The notes: generated by a model not told the origin, from the sequence alone. A DNA stretch of 64,000 bases from Leptasterias polaris (GCA_037783415.1 JAZGTN010000094.1:3720001-3784000); one strand, 5' to 3'. Positions 10,696 to 23,966 are shown, numbered from the stretch's first letter. Program-made: numbers and translations.

Positions 10696-13203
10696 GTATT
10701 ATCAAACGGTGTATAAAATATCTTTATTGCAGGCGTCACTCTTATAATTTCTTCAGTCGGATCAAATCAATTCACCATTTTGAAATATGTTGGACGCAAA
10801 ACTATTACACCATTAAGTTTGGGTAAATTTGTCTGTAGGCACCTAAACCAAACAGTGCACTCCTATTCGCCCTTTGCACTGTCTCGAATTGTAGTGCCTC
10901 GAATTGGAGACAGCAGTGAATAGAAGCATTATATATCTCTGTATTGTCACGGTAATGTAATGACACTTTCATCCAAACAGAGATACATAAATACAATACG
11001 AATGAAGCATGAAGTTGAGGCTCTACACGCACATGGCGGATCAGTGCAAGAAGCGAACAGTGGCCACCATACCTCAAAAAGGGTATTAGCCAATCTGAGG
11101 CCACATTTGGCTGTAATGTTCCTTGTAATATGAACAATGGTTCAAATACAACAACAAAATTGAGCCAGGATAATTTCCCTTCTTGACTCAGTTTAGTTAC
11201 TTGGTTTTTAAAGGGAGACCCCCCTCCTCCAAACACCAAAGAAGATGGCAGCTCAATCACAAAGATCTATTATATCTGAACATTTTGCCATTTGACGTGT
11301 CATTCTCAATCCTGTCAAACAACCCTTTGCAACTCCTCTCGACCCAGACATGATAACGCCATGAGTTTAACAAATGTCAATACTCAAGTGCAAATGCTAC
11401 ACTTGACGGCCATAGAATTATTCCATACTTTGTCCTAAAGTTGTCTGAAACTACGCAAGCCACATGCAAAGCATCTCATCGGGGTCACGTAACCACAACC
11501 CTAAATCTCAGATCTGGCTTTGTTGAAAACAAATTAAAAAATAAAATGCAAACTCAAATCAGGAACAGAAGAAGCGAACCAAAAATATGAAGATTTTTCA
11601 CAAAACAAGCAACGATCATGACTTTTTCAAAAATTAAACGAATCCGTCTTCTGAAAAACATTGACAAAGCTAATTTCCTGACTATGGCACAGTGATTTTG
11701 TAATGTCAAAATGAACAGTTCTATCAATTAATTTGTATGAGTCGAACACAGTCCAACTGAGGTCGACTCCTACACCAAAGTTTTCGTTTGAAATTTGAAT
11801 TGCATTTACTTCCACACCAAATTATGAATGAGTCTTTCAAAGTGCGATCATAAATATTTTGTGAAACAGATGCTACCTGACTACGCAAATAATCAGTCAA
11901 CTTTGGTCTAATTGCATGGTTTCTATGTTATTTGATTTAACTCAAAAAAGGAGAATGTTTTTTTAGACATGACATAGCATCAGACACATTGGTTCGTTTC
12001 AACTACTTCGGTGCATGTGCAAGCTACAGTGTGTATAATGACGATTGAGAGAAAAGAACCAATATGTCGTCTGCTGCCACCTACTGTTGAAAGACACTCC
12101 CAACCAAATCCAGATCTGAGATTTGAGCTGCAGACTATTCTCTTTAAAAAGAAGGCACAACATTTGGAACTTATTATAGATTGACTAATAATTACAATGC
12201 TGTACCTTCCTTGTGCGAGTAGGTTGGAAAATTGAAGCGGGGGAGCCAAAATGGAAGAGGCGGGGGCGGGGCGGGGGGAAAGAAAAGAAGGAGGTAGAGG
12301 AGTATTGGAGCCCACCATAAATACCATCTGGCGACAGAGAGTTGGCAAACCGAACGTTGGCAGTCCTGCACCCAAAGCCGGCTACTCTTGACACATTACC
12401 TATACGTGCGATAACATTTTGTCATCAATGAGAAAGCAGTAAAAAAGCAATCAGAACATCAACAGTTATCAGGCCTGGGAGATGTAAAAAAAAAAAAAAA
12501 AAAAACCAAGAAAGAAAGAAAAAGGTTGCATGCAGCAGGGAGGCTTCTTTGAGCTTTTTTTTTGTGGTGCAAATAATAGCATGACCATCTAGAAACAAGA
12601 CAATTTGATCTTTAACCTTGAACTAAATTCATCATTACCTTGTGACCCATTTGAAGATATTTTAAAGGTCATATATACCACCAACGTTTTTTTTTCTAAA
12701 GTAGTGGCACAGTAAGATAATTCCTCCCTACAACTTTAAATCAGATGTTATACTTGAAGTACCAAATCCGCCTTTAGGAATACAATTAACCTTTACAGTT
12801 TTGTCATTCTTGGAACAACCTTGTTGCTAGAAAACAGAAGACAAAGCAATAATAAATAAAGGACTAGACGCTAGACCAACAAAACAATCAGTGCAATTCA
12901 TTCACACCTCGGACGATGCTACTAGTAGTAGCTTTATCAGCTACTGTGTATTATTACGTGAATTATTACCAAACCGGAGGGCAAGCAGCTTTGTGTTAAT
13001 TGTTTTGTTTTTTTCTTCTTTGCAAAGTGCTTGGAAAATGCAATGCTAGGAGCTGGGGATACAGAGTGTCTTACACATGACAGATGATTTCAAAGCAGCC
13101 ATTGCAGAGAAAAAACCTGTCAAAAAATGCACTGGGTGCAGGTTGATTGAAACTGTGCAACATGTAGAACAACTGGGCCCAAATTCTCAGCGCTGCATGA
13201 CCT

Positions 13204-13352
13204 GGGCTCGATTTCACAAAGAGTTAAGATTGATTGTAACTGCAAATCCATCGCAGTTGCTTACCAAAGAGTGATGTCACAACACAAATCACTATGGTAA
13301 TACTGACAACTCATCTAAAGATGAATCCTAGTGCTTTGTGAAATTGTCCCCA
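13204..13352. mobile_element. MITE-A, copy 3
   Basis: It has the same termini and the same interior block (cacaatg/cacaaatcactatggtaat type) as copy 1. It is directly followed by a MITE-B relative. Confidence 0.75.
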
Positions 13353-13476
13353 GGGCCCAATTTCATGGCTTCGCTTACCGCAGAACTCTGTGCTTACATC
13401 CCGTAGAATCGTGTGCTTTACAGGGTTCTGTAAGCGCAGAATTCTGCGGTAAGCAGAACCATGAAGCTGGACCCTG
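13351..13476. mobile_element. Palindromic MITE-B relative
   Basis: Arms starting cagggcccaatttcatggct and ending with agaaccatgaagctggaccc fold back on each other. The centre contains further self-complementary gcttaccgcagaa / ttctgcggtaagc. Confidence 0.7.
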
Positions 13477-14470
13477 TATTATGCAAATGGTGGTGAAGGC
13501 ATAGTTTGTGTAAACTTAGATGCTTTATTAAAAGGGTTTACCCAGGAGATGAATTTGAGTTTGGCATCATGAATTCGCTACCAATGACTGCCAGAAAGTT
13601 AGCAATCCCTGTTCAATCAATTGTAAGCAGTAACAGGCCTGGATAATTTAAGATTGTGGGGAGAAAAATAATGTTTTTGTTCAATGGTAAATGACACCTC
13701 TATGAGGAGAATTTAAGGTCTAAAGAGAACATTTCAAGGAGTAGAAATGTAGACAAAGACGAGGAGCATGGAGGCAGCTGCCTTTGTTACCTTGAAGTTT
13801 CGTGGCGGCTGTACTAAGCACTATGCAAAGAGGGCTTCCGGCTGAGGGACACTTTATGTCTTCTTATTACAAGCTCCAAGAATCTGGGCCCCCATAAAAG
13901 TCAACAAAGGAACCACAAAACAAAGACATGAAAACTAAGATTGCAGTCTGACAGAAGGTAAGCCTGTAGCCAAAGGGAATGGTGACTGTTAAGAACTGTT
14001 TTTTTTGTTCGCCTTTTGAACATTTTATAAACCTTTATCAAGCTGTGGCCATCTTGTTTCTCTGTAGTGATCAACTTAATGATAATCAAAATGAGGCTGA
14101 GAGGACAAAGAATTAGAACTTGTATTGTAACTTGTGTACCGGTGCATTATGTGTCATGTAAAATCAGGCCTAGAGTTTTGACGCAAATCTGTGAATCAAA
14201 CTGTGCAAAATTGTGACAGAGAGAACCTTCCTAGATTTGCGCATTAGGAGATTTCGTTTTGAGGCACCTTTACCAAGATTGCCATGGCCGTGGCATGATA
14301 AAAGTATACTGAGTAGTGCAAAGGTCAAACCCAGAACTGTGTATTGAAAGAGTTGCGAAAATGTGTGATTGGAAGCCATTTTCGGGCGCCAATTTTCCAG
14401 ATCAGACTGCACATTGAGTTGTGCTGCGTTCGGACCGAAATAGGAGTCCATCAACCATGACCAAAGAGAA

Positions 14471-14753
14471 CAGGGCTCAATTTCAGAGAGCTGCTTAACA
14501 GTAAGCACATTTTTCGTGCTAACTGTAGCAGAAAAATTTGCTTAAGCATAAGCGTATTTCACAGGTAAGCAAGAAAATAAGGCGGCCACCTTGCGCGTTC
14601 ACTACGGATTTGCATTCTTACCTCATTCATTTTCATGCACCGGGAGGTTAGCATGCCTTTTCGTGTGCTTACCGTTAGCAGCGCTATGAAATAGAAACTC
14701 GTGCAGTAAGCACAGAATCGGCCCTTAAGCAGCTCTATGAAATTGGGCCCTGG
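14471..14753. mobile_element. MITE-B, copy 2
   Basis: It matches 10434-10695 over almost its whole length, with the same inverted ends (cagggctcaatttcagagag and agctctatgaaattgggccc). A small internal segment near 14656-14680 (ccttttcgtgtgcttaccgt) is absent from copy 1. Confidence 0.75.
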
Positions 14754-15808
14754 ACCCTCCATGTCACAACTTTCTCAACACACAGCTCTGGGTAAGCCGA
14801 ATCAAAATCAATCGAGTGTGGCTATAGCCGTTGGCTGCACTGTCAATGTTGAAGAGTACATCTTTTCAACAACCCGGCCACTGCCAAAAGCCATCAATTC
14901 GGACATGACCCAACACTGTTCTTAAACCCAAAACTGAGGACTTTTATAAAAATTTGCTCTCTTGCAAAGCATCAAAATTTAATCCGCACCCCCCTCCCTT
15001 CCGTAAAACTTGGCTACAGGCTCAACAGAAAGTGTGCGACATCCACCCATGACTAAATACTACAACAGTTGTGTGTGCTTAAGCTAGCAAATTATTCCCG
15101 ACAGAGTTGCAATGCTTTGAGTTCATTACTCAAAGCATTGAAGGACACTTCTAAAAACTTGGCCCACTGCCTCTGTAACAGTAACAGCTATTATTACATC
15201 TGTATAATTTGCACTTAATTTCTTTAGACCTGTATCACAGTCCGGCCACCCTATATTAATAACCAATATCATCAAATCAAGAATTGAGAGTGAATTAGTC
15301 TGGTATCCATTTATAAAATGAAACTTTAAACTATTTTTATCACTGGGTATACAGGGAACTGACATGAGCCGTCAGTAACGTTTGCTTCTGGTTCAAAACT
15401 GATCTCTTTAACTTTCAACCCAACATTTTAAAGAAAATTTGAATTTAAGATGTGTCAAAATTATTACGTTTTAAAAAACACACATGGAATATGAAAACAA
15501 TTTGTGAATAAATTTTGAGAACATCTTGCTGTTATGATTATTTCAGTTGAAAATAAATGGAGGTTAACTTAAAAAAGGTGTTATGTAAACAATGTGAAAT
15601 AAAAAGTAAGAGGCGAACAAAAAAAACCCTAAAACAGCAAATAACAACCCGCAGAAAAAAAAAAAAATTAAAAAAAGACGAAGAAAAGAGACAGAAAATC
15701 TGAAAAATGAGATCTTGAGAAATGATGATTACATTTTCCCTTCTAAAGTTTGAAATGGTCTTTAGTCTTACGGTACACAATCTTACAGACATTGTTGGAA
15801 ATACCTAC

Positions 15809-15927
15809 CTCTAGGTGGGAGGGAAGCGATGAGTTCTTTGGATCGTTGCCTCGCTTTGCTGCCCTCCTCTCGAGACTCTGAGGCTGCTTCCTCCGCCATC
15901 TCCGCCTTCTCCCTGGCATAAGACGCC
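15809..15927 (-). CDS. JPH: Junctophilin, alpha-helix exon
   Basis: This 119-bp exon has acceptor tcctttcag and donor GTAGGT after 15809. It starts with one base completing an Arg codon split 2+1 with the upstream exon and ends one base into a Gly codon completed by the next exon. It encodes an Ala/Glu/Arg-rich stretch (ASYAREKAEMAEEAASESRE) ending IASLPPR. This continues the Ala-rich helix that begins at the end of the preceding exon (AVEAANQAANIARQKADLA). In junctophilins this helical segment lies between MORN repeat VIII and the divergent region and is thought to span the gap between membranes. The joined reading is uninterrupted, which strongly supports the exon. Confidence 0.88.
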
Positions 15928-15984
15928 CTGAAAGGAGACCACACAAATTTGAATTTACAGTACTGGTATAATAGTCGAACATTC

Positions 15985-16198
15985 TGGTGGCATGGGTGTT
16001 GTAGTGCGTAAAGCACTCGCCTCTCACCGATGTGGCACTGGTTCGATTCCCTGCAAAGGCCGTGTGTGAGTAGAGTTGTTTGTTGGTCTCTCCTATGCCA
16101 CAAGGGTTTTTCTCAGGGCCCCTCTGGTTTTCCTCCCTCTGGATAAATCAAACACTTTTGATATCTGGCTGTGCCCCGTGCTCATATAAATGGGTTAC
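15985..16198 (+). mobile_element. tRNA-Glu-like SINE
   Basis: The head (about 15991-16065) has an A-box-like TGTAGTGCGTAAAGC, an anticodon loop with CTC inside gcctctcacc, and a B-box CTGGTTCGATTCC, resembling tRNA-Glu(CUC). The body ends near ctcatataaatgggttac. It lies in the opposite orientation to JPH, just upstream of the helix exon. Confidence 0.6.
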
Positions 16199-16565
16199 TA
16201 ATAATAATACTAAAATATTTATAGAGTGCCTTATGCGAGGGCCTCAAGGCGCTTCACAGATAAAAACAGAAGCGCTAGCAAAAAAGTACGAAAACAGTAA
16301 AAAGTCAGCCAAAAAACAAGTCACAAGAGACAAGTCATCAAAAACTAAAAGAAAAATACACAAAGCCTAATTTTTTTCAAACTCAGCCAAGTGACAATTA
16401 GGCGCCGTCGCATGCCTGTTTCTCGAACACATTGTAGCTGCGTCCTTGCTCCGGGTTAAGAACTGTGTATTCATGGACTTAAAACTTTCTCCTTATACAA
16501 GGCCCAAGGCTGAAGTGGGATTTGAACCAGGGTTCTCAGAAGTGGAAGCCAGTGATCCATGTAGT
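16199..16565 (-). mobile_element. Probable SINE with tRNA-like head
   Basis: At the left a taataata tail precedes tatttatagagtgccttatg. At the right the minus strand has a B-box-like CTGGTTCAAATCCC (about 16515-16535) in a tRNA-like context. The middle is unrecognised, so calling it one element is inference. Confidence 0.4.
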
Positions 16566-17225
16566 ATATAGATCAATTCATTTTAAGGCAAACATCATAT
16601 CTGCCATTACTTTTTTCAAAGAGGAGTCTAGCTTAAGTGTACTCACACTTAGATGTTTTCAGGTAAAGCTCAAAAATTGAATGTCTCATCTCCCAAAAAA
16701 TTAAATTGAGTTGTTAGCATATATTTTTGATAAGATTCCAAGAGGCTGAGAGATATAAATGTAGCGGTTTTGGTTTTGTTTCATATTTTGTATTTTGAAT
16801 ATTTAGTATTTTGCATTGGTTGATGTGGGGACCTTAGACAGGCCATTTTTGAAACCAAAGCTAAAGAGCCAGCTCGGATAGGGGCCTTAGCATGGTGGAG
16901 CACATTAAATGCTTTTATGGAGCAGGCAGAAGCAAACTTACATAGCCCCCTCTTGTGGCGGAGGTTGTGGCATCTTTCACTCGATGCTTTACACGCACTG
17001 CTTTATACCATATTTGCATATGAGCGACCATGCCATGTACGAATAGTAAACAAATTGAATTTTACCAATCAATCTAAGTTTTTCCAGCAGTGAACAGTTA
17101 AAATGGGACTGATAGAATTGGCCCATGACGACTATTGTTTTTAAATTACATAGAAAAGGAAGGGAAAGTAATAATATTATAATCATCTAAGTATAGGTCT
17201 GCCTTGAAGGGCTGGCAGGTTTAAA

Positions 17226-17653
17226 AGGTAGGGTCATAGATGGGTAAATACTCCAAAATTTAATGACCCTAAAAACTTACTTGGTGAGAAGCACTGCAGC
17301 TGTTGATAGTATGAACTACTTTGAGAAAGGATTCCTTATGAAGTAATATGGTTTGGATAATTTTTTCACCCCAAATACATTTGAATCTGTTTCTCAGATT
17401 TCTGAGGGTTGGTGTCTATTCGCAAATGTTGCAGAAAAAGATGCGGTTGGTACCCGCTGTCACCTGGCTAAATGTAGTTTGATTAGACGTTCGTGTCGGA
17501 AAATACCGTGACAGTTTTTTTTCTGTTTTCTCAGCAAGCAGGCAATGTATTCAGCTGAAACTTCTACATGCGAACTTTAGTGTATATTTCTTTCTAATTT
17601 TGCCTATAAATCAGCATTGCAATGACAAAAAACAATGCATGACCCTACCTTTA
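17226..17653. mobile_element. AAAGGTAGGGTCAT-end MITE
   Basis: The left end AAAGGTAGGGTCATAGATGG is mirrored by the right end CATGACCCTACCTTT. The left half shares acttacttggtgagaagcac and gctgttgatagtat with the copies at 8.2 and 52.1 kb. It is non-coding. Confidence 0.65.
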
Positions 17654-18423
17654 AGAAAAGTTTAAACATAGTGCCCTTTAAACTTTACCATTTTTAAAAA
17701 GAGGATTCTCCAGTTTAAACAAGAAAAAAAAAACCTTTGCTTTAATATGGTAAGTAGTTTGTTATGTTTTTATTTTTGCTTTAACAGATGAAGGACTTTT
17801 AAGAGAAGATGGTGACCATCAGATTGTCTCTTATGTGTTCTCCTATCACCCCCTTTGATGCTTGAGAGAGTACACAACTGGCAACTTGTACAAAAATGCC
17901 CCCTAATGGAGCCATCAACTGCAGTATTCACAATTCTCCAAGAAAGTAAACAAGGGTCATTATGAGTAAGTCGTTGAGTTGAACATTTTCCCCAATTTCC
18001 CATATTAAGAAACTCAAACTAACAACCTCAGTATAGGAAGACGCAGCAAGATTACCAAAAGATTTCAATGATAAAGAGAGGGAGAGTTCAACTCAGAACT
18101 GATTCTTGTTCTGAGGAAACCGGTTCCCCGCGACTTGAAATGATTTTTGTTTCAGGTCATGACCGGTTCATGGCATCTTCAATATTATAATTTGTAAGAG
18201 TTGAATTTTCAGTCATATCCAACAATCTCAAGAGAAAGTGTTTTAACAGACGTTGGCTCCTAACTGAATATCCGTGCCTTGGTCTTCATAATCAGACAGA
18301 GCTTAGAATGAAATTTCAAATTTACACAGTTACATTACTCTGTCTTATTAAATTTACAAATTCCCAACTTTAAAATCTTAACCTCATCATGAAATGTCTG
18401 GTTTACTAACAGCTTTTATTTTT

Positions 18424-18604
18424 AAATGATTTCTGGGTTGAACAAAGAAAAATTGACTATAGCGGGAATTGAACCAACGACCTCCGAATTAACGTGCCGG
18501 CGCTCTACCAACTGAGCTATCTAGCGCTGGCACGTTAATCCGGAGGTCGTTGGTTCAAATCCCGCTCTAGTCACTTTTTCTTTGTTCAACCCCAAAATCA
18601 TTTA
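18424..18604. mobile_element. Foldback tRNA-Asn-like SINE dimer
   Basis: Two arms of about 80 bp (18424-18504 and 18522-18604) are reverse complements. Each carries a tRNA 3' half (Asn-like anticodon loop ACGTTAA, B-box GGTTCAAATCC or GGTTCAATTCC) and a tail reading ctttgttcaaccc. The short centre contains the A-box (AGCTCAGTTGGTAGAGC on the minus strand). RNA from either strand would form a long hairpin. Confidence 0.8.
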
Positions 18605-20221
18605 AAATTTACCCAGTCAGTTTCCCTTGTGGTTTATTATTTAATAGCTTTTAATTTTAGACAGATTGTAAAACTCTTTTGGGAAAAAAACCAAAACTAT
18701 CTAATTTAGATTGAGAGCACATCAGATTTTGGAAGTCATTCTCTGAGCCATGTTTGCTCGCTTTGGGATTTTTTTTTTATAGTACTCCTCACAGGAAGAG
18801 GATGGCGTTAGACTTGGGGTCCACTGTTATGGTTGAACCTTGACTGCAGATCAAACTGAAGTCCTTTACACTTATATTTCACCCTGGCCGAATTCTTGGT
18901 ATGCTTTCCCCTTCAGGAGCAATATATGCTGTATGGTCTGTACACAAGTCCCATCTTCAGTACTCGTAACACCCGGGTAGGTTATTGGGCCCAGAAATAT
19001 CATCCAGCAGTGGACATCTCGCCTGCATTCCGCACATACCAACGGAACCAATCTTTCTATTGATAATCTATATAAATATAATGTACGGCCTTTGGGGTCG
19101 GACGGGGAGCCAGACAGACGTAAATACACGGTATACATGTAATTACATTTGTAATGGGCTTGTCTAAAGGCTCCATCATCAACAAATGTGAAGCCTGCGT
19201 CAAATAAACAGCTATCTTATTGTATAAACAGACATTCCTCGCTTGCGGATTCACAGCACATCTTGAAATGATATCATCACACAAAGTCCCATCTGCCCTC
19301 TTCAATATGATGCTAGGAAGTCAGTTTTGCATCATGTTTTAACGCTACATACGAAGTGTGGACCTGAGAACAAAAGAGGTCCACATAATGTAGGGACTTG
19401 AAACACTATGTGGACGTACTATGTGATCTGTTTGTTTCTATCTTCATTTCTTTTTGTTTAATTCTGTTGTTGATTGTGAGACACTGTGTTCTTTGTAGAG
19501 CCCCACATAAATGTTCTGTACTATTATTATTATGATGATATGTTTAGCGAAGACTATTTCACAGCACTACAGCACTGTTCAACCTCGCGCTGCCTGCATT
19601 GCAAATTGATCCTGCACAAACTCAACACCTCAACAATTAATCACACTGCATGGCAAGATGTCTTCCAGCAGATTTAACTCGCACACAAAGATCACAATGA
19701 AGCATCGCTTCACATTATTGCAATGCTTCCTTTGTACTCGTCTGTTTTTCACCCGTTGCCCTGGTGATCACAGATCAAATAAGTCTGAAATTACCAGAGA
19801 ATAACCGTACAAAGGCTTATTTTTACACCATTGGAGTTTGAAAGAGTAATTCTTTTTCTCCCATCCTTAAGTTTTCAACGATCACATCAGACTTATAACT
19901 GACCTGTGAAAGTTTCATTAAATTTGGTTTTTGTTGAAGTGAAAAACAATGAAGAACGGTTTACAGCAAGGGGTGGTTGTGTACTCTTTTGTGAAAGAGT
20001 CTGCTAAGGTCGAAGCATTCCAAATAGGCAACAGTGATTTTATGGGGTCTTCATATAAAGCTGAAGGCTGATATAATGCCGAACTGAAGGCAACAGCAAC
20101 TGCTATGTTGCCAACAGGGTATCTGCACGCTTCAAAAAGTCATGTTTAAGGCTTTCTAAGACCCTTTTAATGCTACCTTTAACAAAATTTAAAACCCCAA
20201 ATAAGTGAATAAAGCACCAGT

Positions 20222-20320
20222 GTATATTGTTGATTACACAAAACATGAACACTGTCTGAAACTAGTTTGTCAGCTTTACCAATCCAGTATAATACCTTTA
20301 AGTAGTCGGAAGTGCTAGGC
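20222..20320 (+). mobile_element. Partial Asn-like SINE (non-tRNA part)
   Basis: The block gattacacaaaacatgaaca followed by gtcagctttaccaatccagt matches the 5' part of the SINE at 33424. The tRNA-related part is missing and is replaced by a C-rich tandem patch (ctcgaccccagcccccc, twice near 20345-20385). Confidence 0.55.
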
Positions 20321-22689
20321 CTCTCCGTGTCCTCCTCCCCCCCCCTCGACCCCAGCCCCCCCCTCGACCCCAGCCCCCCCCCCAAATTCCGCTCATGGTA
20401 GAGATAATGTACTATTGTACTGTGCTGAATTATGCACGCCAAACACAGCATGCACTATCCATAACCACAGCACAGGGGGACTGGCCACGAAGATTGCGCC
20501 GTTCATCTGTCAAATGCAAACGGACTTCTAAAAATACTTTGACCCCCGAGCGATTCTATTTGGTCTGTAACAGCAGACGTCAGGTTCGCGGCATCACAAT
20601 GGCGCACAATGCAATTCATTGAATGTCAACCATGTGTTTGATTGTGACGAGGAATCCTTCATCCTGTTTACATCACATACTCTCCAAAAAAAGAAAATGC
20701 CTTGAAACTGTTGACAGTAACTTGCAACTTGTTTGAGGAAAGACATAAAATACCATCATCAACCCTCCCCCCCATTTTTTGTTCAACAGCGCTGAGATGC
20801 GATCAATAATCGGAAGTAGCAAAGTATTCAATCAGTGAGGCGGATATTGCATTACAATGGATGACGTAAGACAAACACCCAAAACAGCACTTGCAACATG
20901 AAACAAACAAACTAATGGTGTCCTTGAATTGTTTACGTATACTCGCAGATTCATAGCTCTGCAATTCATAGAAAACAGTTGTTCCTCTTTTTAGAGGCAG
21001 TGCTGGGAATCCAGCTTCATGTTTTTACCACAACAAATCATTTTGAGTAGAGACCATTTGGTGAAAAGTCTGCACGGCAGTTTGAGAAATGAACTGTTTC
21101 CAGCATCACAAGATGGATGAAGATCTTAATCATGGCATCCATCTTGGTTCTGTCACCAAACCTAGGCTGGAAATTGAAAATTAGCCTGGTCCCCCCTTTC
21201 TCCATGGGGGTGATAGTTAGAGCTATTATTGGTCGGTGTGTAGGCAGGGAGCCAGACAAAGAGGGGGCACAGTAGGATTGAAGGTATTTTCCCATACGTC
21301 ATCCGAGCCGGGCTGGTAATGCATGACCACAGCGGGGCATCCATCTAGAGAAAACACCCAAGCAGTGAAGGGGAATCAATTACGTGCCAGCGCAGCCTTG
21401 TAATTGGGCCGTGTCTACAAGAGTCCACGTCCTTATACATTATGTACAATATCGACACACAGAGCTTTATGATGAAACAACACATACAAAGAGAGAGGGA
21501 GGAAAAAAAGGGGGAAAACAAGAAAAGAGAGAGTGAAGATTCCAACATGGCTGAGTACACATGATCAGCCACTTGTGAAAATGTCAAAGCGTGCTGGCTA
21601 AAGATCACAGTGCTTTTTAGCTGCGCAGATGGAATCCAGTGCCGGAATCCAGTGCCCCATGGCATTTTGTGCAACACACAGATTTGTTTCTCTCTCTCCT
21701 CCTGCTTCTCAGGATGCAAATCGAACCGGTTGCCATGGCAATAAGATAGCTGCATAAAATATATATGCTCCATGCTTTTTTTCCCTTCAGCACATCACCA
21801 CAGGAAGACATATGTACGAACGACACCACACGGCACTAGAAATTTAACCATGTAGACGGCTGCTTACATGATACCTACTCAGGTGTAGATGAATACATCA
21901 GTAACCATGGCATCGAGGTAAAAAACATGCATGTGGCCTTGTCAAGGGCTTTACAGAGGGGTGGATATTTTTCTCTCCGACCGACCGAGGGAAGGGCAGA
22001 TGACATGCGATGTCATTATAAGAAGAGTAGGGCAATAACCTTAAACATGAGATGTATTGACGGAACGTGACAAAGCGATAACAATTGACAGTGTGTTTTG
22101 GCTGAGCTTTATCCAAACGTACCGCGCTAATTTAGGATGACATTTAAGCCAAAAGACAAGCTGACTATGGGCACAATCATGACCTCCACTGTCGGTGAGG
22201 GTTTTTCTAGTAATACTACAAAATAGTTTCTTTGAAGGGTTACAAGCGTGTGACGTTCTTGACTTTCTTGGGAAGGGGGAGTTAATGCATTCGTGACATC
22301 AGCCTTGTCAAAGCAGATTATCTTGTTTTGTTTTTAAGAGGGGTTTTGCGTGCCGGCAAAGTTATTCACTAATTATAATTTTGCTTACAGCACTTGTACG
22401 TGTGAATTGTTTTGTTTATTGACCTCCAAAACCTTCTGTAGTTCTCAGTTGGCGAGTTTTTTCTTCTTCAGGAATTCAAGCTTACATGTACATGTACAAT
22501 CTGAGAGTTTTCTTGACAAAATACTGGACTGATGGAAGAGGGGAGAGAGGGGTGTTACACATCTTTTACTTTCCTGTTTTCATATCTTTATGTCAAGCAC
22601 TTGGGGCATTTTATCACAAGGGGTTTGCAGCAAGATAAGTGTATTTTATATCATTATTATTAATAATCTTTTCCCATAGATATATCAGA

Positions 22690-23795
22690 GCCCAATTTCA
22701 TAAAGCTGTTAAGCAGAATATACTGCCTAGCAAATTTTGTTCAAAAAATGAGTGGGGCACCAGTCATACCAATGTAAACTGTTCTATAAATTCTGGTGTT
22801 CCGCAAGGCTCAGTACTTGGTCCCACTCTCTTTCTTGTTTACATTAATGATCTGCCCGATGAAGTTTTGTCTCAGCTCGCCATGTATGCTGATGATTCAA
22901 CCCTCTACTGTGTTTCCCCTAACTCTTCCAACACTTCTCGCTGTGAGGTAGGTGTCTCACTAAACAATGACTTAGAGAATGTGCTAAAGTGGGGGAATGA
23001 TTGGCTAGTAACCTTCAATGCAAAGAAAACTAAACTTCTGTCTCTGTCTCGCTCAAGAGATGTTACATTTCCATCTATTCATATGGGTCCATTGACTTTG
23101 CCTGAGGTAGCAGATTTTTGCCTTCTTGGACATCTCCACCAACGCCAGTTGGGAGAGGTATATCTCAGGCATTGCAAAGAGTGCTTCCATGCGAGTTGGT
23201 TGTCTTTACCGAGCTCGGAAGTTCTTACCTCCTGATGCTACTCTCTACCTGTATAAGACAACTATACGTCCCCTAATGGAGTACTGTTGTCACATCTGGG
23301 CCGGAGCTTCTGCCTGTCATTTATCTTTATTAGATAGGGTGCAGAAGCGTATTGTTAATCTTGTTGGTGAAGTGTTGGGATCAACGTTACAACCTCTTTC
23401 CCACCGTAGGTCTGTAGCCAGCCTCTGTCTTTTCTACAGATATTTTCATGGTAAATGTGCCACCAGTGTGTCCGACCTAGTTCCTCCTGTCAGAGTGTTT
23501 GAGCGTGAAACCAGACTTTCTGCTTCTTCTCACCCATACACTCTTAATTTGCTGAGATGTAGAACAAAGAACCATTCCAACAGCTTTATTCCACGTACTG
23601 CATCTCTTTGGAACTCCTTGCCTGGTGCATGTTTCCCCCCATCCTACAATCTAGACTGTTTTAAGAGGAATATCAATTCCTACCTCCAGCTCTCCTGAGT
23701 TATTTCCATGTTTAATAATTTTCTTCTTGTAGCCCCTTACCAAGAGTGGCTTTTAGCCTTGTTTGGGGCGAACTTGCATAAAAAACAAAAAACAA
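22690..23795 (+). mobile_element. 5'-truncated non-LTR retrotransposon
   Basis: This is the 3' part of a LINE: the reverse transcriptase C-terminal half and thumb-like region, then a short 3' UTR ending in an A-rich tail (cataaaaaacaaaaaacaac). A second piece of the same family lies inverted at 45868-46110. The left limit is approximate because everything upstream of the RT motif block is missing. Confidence 0.8.
22710..23698 (+). pseudogene. Non-LTR reverse transcriptase, truncated and frameshifted
   Basis: The first frame (to 23235) contains the RT motif SGVPQGSVLGPTLFLVYIND and the catalytic YADD box (AMYADDSTLY). The second frame (from about 23126 to the stop at 23696-23698) carries the downstream region, with YKTTIRPLMEYCCHIWAG, RVQKRIVNL and a C-terminal TASLWNSLPGACF. 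The frame switches near 23126, where the first frame runs into nonsense residues, so the copy is broken. The endonuclease and N-terminal RT motifs are absent. The family is in the Jockey/CR1/L2-like range by motif style; I cannot place it more precisely. It opposes JPH and is probably inert. Confidence 0.82.
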
Positions 23796-23889
23796 CTTCT
23801 GAATGTAAAACACTGAATAGACAGTGCTTTACACACATCGGTGTATTAATTAAACCAAATAATATTCAAATAAAGCTGGCAAAATTTCG

Positions 23890-23966
23890 TTATTGGCCTG
23901 ACGTTTCGACCTTAGCTTTTCTCAAAGGCTAAAAGACTCTGCTAGGGTCGAAACATCTGGCCACTA
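23890..23966. repeat. Inverted repeat with GGTCGAAAC core
   Basis: The arm ttattggcctgacgtttcga (from 23890) is mirrored by tcgaaacatctggccactaa (to about 23966), with a second inner inversion, agcttttctcaaaggctaaa. The style resembles retroelement ends with GAAACGTC motifs. Confidence 0.55.

Larger units (their letters stand above)
5952..15808 (-). other. JPH: Junctophilin intron between helix exon and divergent exon
   Basis: This intron of about 9.9 kb runs from donor GTAGGT (15808-15803) to the acceptor caaacacag. It holds MITEs and tandem repeats listed separately. The stretches 6060-6670, 8580-9100, 9440-10310, 10700-13200 and 13480-14470 show no gene. Small features there are a 15-G tract at 9093-9107, a G-rich purine stretch near 12240-12300, and an A tract near 12487-12505. 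Confidence 0.75.

Noticed and set aside
11505..12125. Inverted ctaaatctcagatctgg / ccagatctgagatttgag about 600 bp apart as transposon ends.
   Set aside because: The match is only about 16 bp, no target duplication was seen at either side and no second copy was noticed.
18481..18600. Possible functional tRNA gene with anticodon GTT on the minus strand.
   Set aside because: The A- and B-boxes are present, but the same sequence recurs as inverted dimers and truncated copies with a common tail, which marks it as a SINE.
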